From contig JAJIRX010000286.1 in the NCBI GenBank assembly GCA_023853785.1, positions 1-27,959 of the forward strand: a stretch of DNA of 27,959 nt, read 5' to 3'. The stretch's first letter is position 1, and each line of letters begins with the position of its first letter. This document shows, in pieces, positions 12,407 through 21,223 of this stretch. Origin of the DNA: Psilocybe azurescens (lineage: Eukaryota; Basidiomycota; Agaricomycetes; Agaricales; Agrocybaceae). The position numbers and the translations under genes were made by a program. The notes under the pieces are model-generated. The model was not told where the DNA came from. It did not search any database and worked only from the letters and a program-made list of their open reading frames with translations.

Positions 12407-14878
12407 TTACTGCACAATAGCTCGCACCACCCACATCCCACTCACAAGCACCGCGACGAATGCGACGATGCCTGGCAGGACCATAGCCTGCCTCTCGGCA
12501 GAGCTCGTGCTTCCAGCACTCGTGCTCCAATAGGCGTCTCGGTTTCCCCAGAGTGTCCATTCGAGGTCTGTAGCACTGCAGGATCAATGGTCGCTGTGTT
12601 GCGGGTCTTGCTGTATGCGGTTGTCGCGAACGTCTGCGTGGCCTGTCCGACGGATAACTGTTCCGCGGCGTTGTCCAAGAAGACTAGTGCGAAGCCGGGA
12701 GCGGGAACCGGGATGATGCAGGTACCAGCTACAGTGTCGCAGTTGATGGTGATTATGTTTAAGTCCCCTTTGAAACGGCCGTCGACTTCATACTGGTTAC
12801 CCAACGTCTAAAGGACGAGGAATCAAATTTAAGTTTGACGATCAGTCAGTGTAAATGTCCTTACCTGGCCCGCCCAAGTTATGTTATCCTTGGTCGATAC
12901 CGAATCTGCATTGAGGTATCTATTTTTGTCAATTCGTCGCTTTTGACGAAGAAATGATCCAAAACTGCTTACTTGACCTCAACAGTCGCCGGTACTCCTG
13001 TCGGCACTGTGATGGTGACCAGCAAATCACGGGTGTTGGTCCCATCATCCATGTAATTAAACAAAGCGACTTTGCTCAACTTATCCTGCTCGTATATGGC
13101 ATAGGAAGGCGTATACACCGAGCCCGAGTTGCCTCCGAGGTCAATGATCCTGGATGTGTTAGTCTTTCCAAACGCTTCAGCAAGTACAATGGTTGAGTAG
13201 TAGATTGCTCCTGCAGTCCATTGGTTAAATCCCGAATGATTTGTCGGAGGCGCGGTGAAAGGCTAAGGTGATATTTATTTGAGCGATCGAGGGCAATTTT
13301 AATTGATGAGCACTTACATTGTAAAAGACGTTCTGTCCACCCACGTGGAGCATCCCATGCGTAAAGTTGGCATATGCCATTTGGAATCCGTAATCCATCG
13401 CCCAGAGAGCAGCACCATAGCTATCACTGACACCAGCGAATCCACCGCAAGATGCAGTATTTGTCTCAAACATATATAGCGGTTTTCCAGCTGCCACTGC
13501 AAGATTTCCGGAGTTTATATACGGCCTCACAAGTTCAACTGCAGCTGTATGTGAAAGATATTCAGGGAAGATGTCTTGAGGATCGACTATTTGTGCTCCG
13601 GTACCGAACGCCGCGGCACAATTGTTATTGGGGTAACTTTGTCGTAAAATGATCAGTAAGACTTTAAACAGAACAGGCAAGATCATAGCTTACTGTTCAA
13701 CAGTAAGGGCATGCAGCCTATCCTTGAAGCGTTCAATGAAGCCTGTTTCCCAAACTTGTTCAGGCGTCCATGGTCCTGTAGCTACACTGGGTCCTAACAG
13801 CATATTCTTGACTGGGATACGATCATTGGCGTCTATTACGGTAATAAGCTGTTCGATTTCCTGAGAGTACATTTCTGGAGTGTATGTAACGCGGCGTCCG
13901 AACCTGCATTGCTTTCAGAATGAAGGTCGACTCTTATGACTGAGACAAGACGTACTGTTCGTAGAAATCGGGTTCATTGCCGGCCTGTAGCGCAAGCAAG
14001 TCGTCACCAACGATGCTTTGAGCTTCTTCTGCGATGGTTAAACGCCAATTGACCGAATCGTTAAAAGGTATACCTTTTCGACCAGATGTCAATAATCAAG
14101 CAATAGAATGTTTCGAAGATGAATGCGAACCGAAAAACCATTTGACATTAAGCATAGATGAGATATTAGCCGCCATGTAAAACATGTCAATTGTATAAAG
14201 AACTGCGGGGTTTTGGTCTGTAGGATTTTAGACATCGAATACATGCAATGTATCATCTGGAAACATACTGTTTGTGTAGATCCTGAATCTTCTTTGTCGA
14301 ACGTTTTGCCATCTTCAAGGAAAGGTACCATAGTTGCAAATTCCTGAGTATTACCGCCTATCCGAACGACAACACCACCTGATCGTTCTACGAGATTGGC
14401 CATAAGATTCAAAAACGGGACCTGAATAAGCGAGCTATGAATGATGACAATAATGGTTAAAAACCATCGTCATACATGCATGTCGCAGAACGTACGAATT
14501 TTTCCCCACTGAAAAAGTGACCTTCGGATGAGTACAGCAGCCTAGAATGCGTAGAAGCAGAAAAGTATACGCACAAACTTGATTGAGCACCGACATTTCA
14601 ATAGAGAATCCCCAAAACCCAGGCCCGACGTGAGGTATTGAGAGACCATTCACCACAGCGGCATCGTTTTGAAGAGATAAAGTGTACGCGCTTCCAGGTG
14701 CTGGTTCCACAATTGCTGGTGGCTGCAGCAGAGTTTTATCGTATGCTGGGAGTGTTGGAGTTGCTTTAGTGCCCGAGGTTCCAGTGGCTGTCTGAGCAAG
14801 GGGTATTTGTCCGTATACTGTAACCGCTCGCGCCGTTGGAAAAATGCTAGGAAGCAGCAACAAAGCTGAAACAAGCAT
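12407..14878 (-). CDS. GH79 family glycoside hydrolase (beta-glucuronidase/heparanase-like), copy 2, secreted
   Basis: Tandem paralogue of the previous gene. Exons in gene order: 14878-14575, 14508-14496, 14434-14269, 14217-14131, 14073-13956, 13903-13694, 13636-13318, 13262-12973, 12919-12865 and 12807-12407, about 654 aa. Exons 2, 5, 6, 8 and 9 have exactly the same lengths as in copy 1. The signal peptide is MLVSALLLLPSIFPTARA. The acid/base lies in GNEPDFYEQ (Glu about 224) and the nucleophile in MFETNTASCGG (Glu about 357). One base is missing at the start of exon 4 (near 14214) and one in a G4 run in exon 10 (12546-12549). Without the second correction the protein ends early at 12442. 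With it, the tail reads through a Ser/Thr-rich stretch into a hydrophobic end (VAFVAVLVSGMWVVRAIV), like the GPI-type tail of copy 1. The intron 4 donor (GTTCGC) is atypical. Confidence 0.86.
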
Positions 14879-15195
14879 TTTTGGATAAACCAGGCCTCAA
14901 ATGCCTATAAGAAAGCGATGAAAGGGTATCTCAACGACGAACGGAAAGGAATCCTTGTCGAACTAGGGGGTATTGCTGTCGGTTATGGAGGCCACAAGCA
15001 AGCCGCAAGGAGAAATTTTGATTTATATCTCGCCAAGGGCGCCAAGATGGCTTGTTTTGGTGTCTGTATCGCCCTTTGCGGACTAACCTGGACCAACTTG
15101 AGACCAACACAAGGCAACATGAAATGAAAACAACATATGAACATGAGGGCATGTTGTTGCAGAATTCATCTAATCATTGCCATCCCTGTCAATTC
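14209..15195. repeat. Segmental duplication, left unit (direct repeat)
   Basis: This unit covers the first nine bases of exon 4, all of exons 1-3 and introns 1-3 of GH79 copy 2, and about 317 bp of its upstream sequence. It matches 19990-20962 in the same orientation, at roughly 95 % identity by eye. The match begins at GGTTTTGGTCTGTAGG and ends at CCCTGTCAATTC. The unique DNA between the two units (about 4.8 kb) contains the NLR-like gene. Confidence 0.88.
14496..14508 (-). other. 13-nt micro-exon of GH79 copy 2
   Basis: Same position, phase and length as the copy 1 micro-exon, again coding G-K-N in the middle of a conserved motif. Introns of 66 nt (14509-14574) and 61 nt (14435-14495) flank it. 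The acceptor of the following intron is the TTCATAG just before CTCGCTTATTCAG, not the later TTATTCAG, because only the former keeps the frame SSLIQVPFLNLMANL. Confidence 0.72.
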
Positions 15196-15626
15196 AGATT
15201 GCAAATTTAAAGGCTTGTGTTAGTAACATAATGAATTTAAGCATCTGTCCTTACTTGGTGCACCAGAGTGTCTTGTTAGAATAGTACTACTCACTGGCGT
15301 ACTGACTCATGAGACATAGTACTGTAATCTCTGTGAAGAGAACTTTGTGAAGAAGGCTGGACATGCATAAAGCGTAAGGTTTGTGTTATGCGTTACGTTA
15401 CTACCTCGTTCCCAAGTACCTCCAGGGACCTGAAATGGTTTCAACTGGCGACACTTCCATAGTATCACTCTGACGTCTTTGTCTCGTCGTAAGAGACATC
15501 AACCCATCGTCTACATCGTCTGTCCACTCTCGAGGCTTGGTTGAGGTCGAATGGATCATGATATAATTGAAAGACGGTCGGTACGCATCGGTGCAGCGTG
15601 GCCCAGGGGACCGGTATTATTCTACG
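15196..15626. other. Region upstream of the NLR-like gene
   Basis: This is the gap between the duplicated block and the inferred NLR start, and it presumably holds the NLR promoter. No gene, clear TATA box or strong repeat was seen. Open stretches on the minus strand here have no family resemblance and run antisense to the NLR start. Confidence 0.4.
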
Positions 15627-18600
15627 ATGGCGAAAAAGAAAAGGAGGAAGGCAAGCCATAACGTTGAAATAATGACATTGTGAATAACACCGATGCTTCT
15701 CGGAAAGGCGTGGTACAGCACAATATTCAATCATCCTCTAAACCGAGTGCCAAAGCTGCTGCAAAACAACTCAGCTCCTCACCAGTTCAACCAGAAGGTA
15801 TCGAGAGGTCTACAATTGGGCCAAGTGTAATATCTATTTCCAGTCAACTTCGCCAAAGATTCACTACGCGAAGTACATCATTAAACCCCTTGTCCTTATA
15901 TCGTCCAGGGTCAGAAATCTCTTCAACACGACATCTTGTTACTCCGTCCCTTTCAACAAATAATGCAATACCTCTGAACCTAGGGGCCAGCGTTAACTCT
16001 CAAGTACTCCTCAGCCTGACTAAAGCTGTCCTGGAAGCCTTTAGCGAAGTGCCTTATGTAAAGATCATTGTTGGTGTGGCACTGAAAATCATCGAGATCT
16101 CAGATGTATGCCTTTCTTTTTCTTTGTTTTGACTTTATATGCGTAATCTAAACTTTCACTGACTCCAGGATATCAAAAATCATAAAAAGCGATGTGACGA
16201 ACTTGTAGAGAAGGTCATAGACTTTTCTCGAGTTGTTTTTGAAGCTTTATTGGCATTCGACCGCGGAAAGGAAACCCTGGATATGTCTGGGATTAAAGGC
16301 GACCTGCTGCAAATCCAAGGGTTGGTCTAAGCGTTATTTATTACTGTCAATCTGCACTTATGCTATAGTCAGAGTCTTTGAATCCATATTTAGCTTCCTC
16401 GATGACCTGAAGAAGTCTGGCATGAAGTCGCGCCTCAGAAGCGTTATTAATCGAGATGAAATCACCCAGAAAATTTCGGAACAGGATCGCAGACTAGATA
16501 ACGCAATCGTCATGTTTCAGGTATGGAAATTAGCACCGTATCCCAGTTCTAAGGATTCAATTGGCTTATGAACACAGTTCAAATCGGTGATAAAGCTTCG
16601 TAAATATGCCGAAAGTTCTGGTTCAGATCAATTTATGGTAAGCAAACAAGCTGGATTTGGCTCGGCTTCTATCCCCGTTAATATCACAATAGGCAAGGCT
16701 TGGCAGCAATAGACAAGCACCTTCGCGCAAATCTTTCACTCATAGGCCAAGACCTCAAATATTCATTGGGCGGAGCAATGAAATCGAAGCCATATGCACC
16801 CATCTCCAGAACTGCTCCCAAAGTAATCTGCCACTTCGACTCTGTATCCTGGGACCGGGTGGAATTGGTAAAACTAGTTTAGCCCTTACCATATTCCACC
16901 ACGACGACATATGCACAAAGTTCAAGCAAGATCGATACTTTATTTCCTGTGAAGCAACCTCTTCAGCGGACCTTCTTCTGTCTGACCTGGCCACAACATT
17001 TGCAATCTCCATGGAGGGTAACATACTAAAGACCCTTCTTCTTCATTTGCACAATAATCCCTGTCTTCTCGTCCTGGATAACTTCGAAACAGTATGGGAC
17101 CCTTCGGATGGACGATCACAGGTCGAATCTTTACTCACAGAAATCACTTCCATTGACACCGTAGCTTTGATTATTACGATGCGTGGGTCTCAAAAACCCT
17201 CGGGTACGCAATGGTCGGAAGTTATCCCTCCCCTTAAACCAATCGACATCGACTCTGCTATGGCCATTTTCAAAGCTATTTCTCGCAAGGCTGATAACTA
17301 TGCCCGGAACCTTGTAAAAGCCGTTGACTGTATGCCGTTAGCAGTAACTCTTCTCGCGACACTTGCCTCCGTTGATGGAGAAAGCACTGAAGCATTGTGG
17401 CTTCGGTGGCAGAGGGAGAGTACGTCCATGGTCGAACAAGGAGGCGGTCGATTGAATAACCTCGAGAAATCGATTGAGTTATCCATCTTCAGTCCACGAA
17501 TGCAAAACGATCCCGGAGCGTTGATTTTTCTTGGCGTCCTTTCAATGTTACCGGATGGCATGTCGCCAGATAGCATGAAAGTCTGCGAAGCTTACTTTCC
17601 CGATAACATCATGGTATACAAGGCAATCTCCAGCCTCCGACAAAATGCACTTATTTATGAGGACACTGCCAAAAATATCCGCGTTCTAAATCCCATTCGC
17701 CTGTTCATTCGCAAACAACATCGGGCGCCCGAAAAGCTCAAGCATTCCTGTGTGGTTATTTTATTTCATTAGCCCTTCAAGGAACATTATATACAGATCC
17801 CGCCATCCGATCTCGTCTCGAGAAGGAAACAGGAAATATTAACGCAATTTTGTTGGAGACCTTAGAATCTGCGACAGTTCAAGACCTCACGGAAGTAGTA
17901 CAAGCTACGATCAGTTTCTCCCACTACGCCTACGTTTCTGGGAAGGGGTCTATTCAGGCTATCTCTCGTGCCATCGATAGGCTCGAAAATTTGGACTTAC
18001 GCAACACGAATAATTCCAATTTATTGGAAAACCCAGGAACTACGAAACGTACTCACTGGCGCGGTCTTAATGGGCGTCTTCAAATCCTTATATCCTATCT
18101 CGTAAAGTCAAGGAGAGAACCTGTCGAGGACGATAAAATAACGAAAGCCAACTCTACGCTCAAGTTACGTGCCGATTGCTTGGGATGTCTTGGCCAACTG
18201 CTAAGCCAACAATCCAAATTCTCCCTTGCCGAAGAAAAGTTCCGTTTGGCCAAGAACCTGCACAGTGTAGCAGGGGACGTGGGTGGATACGCTTACGACA
18301 CGTTAAACCTTGGAATACTCATGGCACAGAACGGAAAGAGTTCGGAAAATGCTTTGGAGCTATTCACGCAGGCTGTCGCATTGCACGAAATAGTCGGTGA
18401 CTTTTCTGGGAAGGCATACGACCTACTCGCCGCAGGGGGGCACCCTGCGTGAATTATACAGATTCAGCGAGTCAGATGCTATGTTTTCTAAAGCAGCGTC
18501 TCTTTTCTCGGACCTGAACAATACATCTGGGAAGGCGACAGCGTTGAATGGACTCGGAACGGTGATGTTATTTCGATCGAGGCTTCATCAGGCAGGAAAC

Positions 18601-19746
18601 TACTTTAGGGACGCCGCTGAGTTAAGCGCCCGTGAGGGAGATATCATCGGGCAAGCCGAGAGCGTTTCAGGTCTCGCTATTATATCTCTTCTCCATTCTC
18701 GTCTGCCAGATGCGCAAATTCACATCGAACATTCGATTTCTTTAAGGGATCCTTATGAAGACCCAGAATATCTTCATATACTTGGAAGAATTCATATCGG
18801 AAAAGAGGACTGGGACGAAGCCACTGGCGTCCTCTCGCGCGCCTTGGCCATACATCGGGACAATGGTGATTCTCGTGGAGAAACCGACGATTTATGCTAT
18901 CTGGCGTCTATTCAGTATAGTCAAGGAAACTATCGAGTTACGCAAGACCTCGCTTGTCGTGCGTTAGCCAAAAACCCAAGCAAAGCTACGACGGCGAAAA
19001 TCAAAGGCTTGTACGCCCTTATTATGATTCACAGCTCTCTATTTCATGTAGCAGAACGTGAACTCAACTGGTCGTTGACGGTGTACGAGGAAATAGAGGA
19101 TATCATGGGGCAGGGCCGCATTTTATACCTTACCGGGATCTACTACATCGGCCTGGGTGATTCTGAGAAAGCATCAATAAGTTTGGAGCGAGCTCTCAAA
19201 CTTCATACCGAAGTCGGACATCTAAAAGGAAAGGCAGATGCTCTGTGCATGATAGCTTACATGCAATCGGTCCAATCGGACCCGAGTCTGCTTCCAAAGG
19301 CCACAGACACCATAGAAAAGGCGATACAAATTTATATCGACATAGGGAACAAATCTGGGCAAGGAAATTGCCTATATGTCCAGGCCATAATTTTCCTTTC
19401 GCAAAGCAGATATATGGATGCGTATACCGCGATAAATAATGCTTTAAAGCTGCACGAGACATCGCAGTCGAAATATGGAAAAGCTCGCGATCTTGTGTTG
19501 CTGAGCAATATCTTATGGCAGAGTCGGCAACACGATCAAGCAAATACAACAAGAAATCCACTTGACGATCAAATGCACAAAGCAAGTTACGAAGGCGATA
19601 TGATGGCCAATTCGTTATCTCATCTCGAAGAGGGTATAGGGTTGTTCAAGGAGCTAGGGTGTTTCCGAGAAATGAATGACGGCATTGAGCAGAAGCGCCA
19701 AATGGAAACGACTCAGGCAGTCTGGAAACTTGGTATAATCATATAA
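15627..19746 (+). CDS. STAND/NLR-like protein: helical N-terminal domain, NB-ARC, TPR array
   Basis: Predicted signal-transducing NTPase of the fungal NOD-like receptor type. Exons: 15627-16105, 16169-16320, 16373-16520, 16578-16637 and 16693-19746, about 1,297 aa. Residues 118-258 are alpha-helical (LTKAVLEAFSEVPYVKIIVG, then LVEKVIDFSRVVFEALL and IFSFLDDLKKSGMKSRL), resembling the MLKL/HeLo-like four-helix domain common on agaricomycete NLRs. The NB-ARC has Walker A GPGGIGKTSLAL (about 334), Walker B LLVLDNFE (about 405), sensor-like ALIITMRG, and MPLAV in place of GLPLA. From about 769 to 1240 there are roughly eight TPR-like units of about 40 residues, with the recurring pattern ALxLHxxxGDxxGKA. 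The frame needs one base near 15667-15670, one near 17745, and one fewer in the G6 run 18435-18440. The ATG at 15627 (MAKKKRRKASHN) depends on the first correction, since no ATG lies in frame in the rest of exon 1. A fungal-specific start further upstream is possible. Confidence 0.87.
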
Positions 19747-19989
19747 CGTCTCTGGCTTTTTGGCTTATCTGCAGTCCTATTTATTGACAGGATATTATAT
19801 TCCACTATGAAGTTACTTGGAAGTCCGTTGGTTATTAGTTTCGCTCTGCTGACTGTATGATTTAGAAAACTTTGCAGACTAGATGTACTACAATTTTTTA
19901 AAATTTGCTTTCACATATGTATCAGTTCACCAGATTTTGAGACAATAAATTGATTTTATCGTCGCGTCAATCATCTAGTGACGATTCTT
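19747..19989. other. 3' flank of the NLR-like gene
   Basis: AT-rich sequence after the NLR stop, with an AATAAA at 19944-19949, about 200 nt past the stop and a reasonable polyadenylation signal. It ends where the right-hand duplication unit begins. Confidence 0.4.
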
Positions 19990-20657
19990 GGTTTTGGTCT
20001 GTAGGCTTTTAGACATCGAGTACATGCAATGTATCATCTGGAAACATACTGTTTGTGTAGATCCTGAATCTTCTTTGTCGAACGTTTTGCCATCTTCAAG
20101 GAAAGGTACCATAGTTGCAAATTCCTGAGTATTACCGCCAATTCGAACAACAACACCACCTGATCGCTCTATGAGATTGGCCATAAGATTCAAGAACGGG
20201 ACCTGAATAAGCGAGTTATGAATGATGTCAATAACGGTTAGAAACTATCCTCATATATGCATGTTGCAGAACGTACGAATTTTTCCCACTGAAAAAGTGA
20301 CCTTTGAATGTGTATAGCAGCCTAGAAAGCGTAGAAGCAGAAAAGTAAACGCACAAACTTGATTCAGCACCGACATTTCAATAGAGAATCCCCAAAATCC
20401 AGGCCCGACGTGAGGTATTGGGAGACCATTGACCGTAGCGGCATCGTTTTGAAGAGATAAAGGGTACGCGTTTCCAGGTGCTGGTTCCACAATTGCTGGT
20501 GGCTGCAGCAGAGTTTTATCGTACGCCGGCAGTGTTGGAACTGCTTTAGTGCCCGAGGTTCCAGTGGCTGTCTGAGCAAGGGGTATTTGACCGTAGATTG
20601 TAACTGCTCGCGCCGTTAAAAAATGCTAGGAAGCAGCAACAAAGCTGAAACAAGCAT
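19990..20657 (-). pseudogene. Truncated GH79 copy 3 (5' fragment only)
   Basis: Matches GH79 copy 2 from its ATG (20657) through exon 1, the micro-exon and exon 3, then stops nine bases into exon 4. No catalytic residue is present. The signal-peptide coding region has a C-to-T change and a lost C compared with copy 2, giving an immediate TAA after codon 13. The micro-exon has lost one G (12 nt instead of 13). The remainder (PAPGNAYPLSLQNDAA...GPGFWGFSIEMSVLNQV) remains readable in another frame. It is a dead fragment created by the segmental duplication. Confidence 0.88.
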
Positions 20658-20962
20658 TTTTGGATGAACCAGGCCTCGACTGCCTATAAGAAAGTGATGA
20701 AAGGGTATCTCAACGACGAACGGAAAGGAATCCTTGTAGAACTAGGGGTATTGGCGTCGGTTATGGAGGCCACAAGCAAGCCGCAATGATTTATTTCTGG
20801 CCAAGGGCACCAAGATGGCTTGTTTTGGTGTCTGTATCGCCCATTGCGGACCAACTTGAACCAACTTGAGACCAACACAAGCCAACATGAATGCAAACAA
20901 CATATGAACATGAGGACATGTTGTTGCAGAATTCATCTAATCATTGCCGTCCCTGTCAATTC
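19990..20962. repeat. Segmental duplication, right unit (direct repeat)
   Basis: Second copy of the block at 14209-15195, in the same orientation. It carries the GH79 fragment plus about 300 bp of upstream sequence (20658-20962), including the shared run around GTATCTCAACGACGAACGG and ATTCATCTAATCATTGCC. Several small indels separate the units, for example the sequence GAGAAATTTTG of the left unit is absent near 20785. Confidence 0.88.
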
Positions 20963-21221
20963 CACCTTAGGTTCCCACCCTCCGAGTAGTGTTGCCGCAC
21001 CAGGGCAGCAAAGTGACAGTGCTGCCGATTTTGACGGACTGTGACACGCTGCACAGTCTGCTGTGAGATGGTGTGAAGTGATCGCCGACGTCACTCAGCA
21101 GCTTTCCAAGCTAGTGGTACGTGATTATGTCTCAGTTACGAGTCCTTTACGTAAGTAAAGACTCGTTCTTTACACAGGGACCCAGCGAGGGCGCAATGTC
21201 AAGAATCTATCTTTGTGCGAA
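20963..21221. other. Spacer between the duplication and the DNA transposon
   Basis: No gene seen. It contains a hairpin at 21138-21166, with arms of about 12 bp (ACGAGTC-CTTTAC and its complement, one bulged C) around a GTAA loop. Its role is unknown. Confidence 0.35.
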
Positions 21222-21223
21222 TA

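Noticed and set aside
15680..15682. Start of the NLR-like protein at 15680
   Set aside because: The codon is GTG. The ATG at 15627 with a one-base correction gives a plausible basic N-terminus instead.
16369..16372. Acceptor at 16368 for NLR intron 2
   Set aside because: Using it gives an immediate TGA. The acceptor at 16371-16372 keeps the frame GVFESIFSFLDDL.
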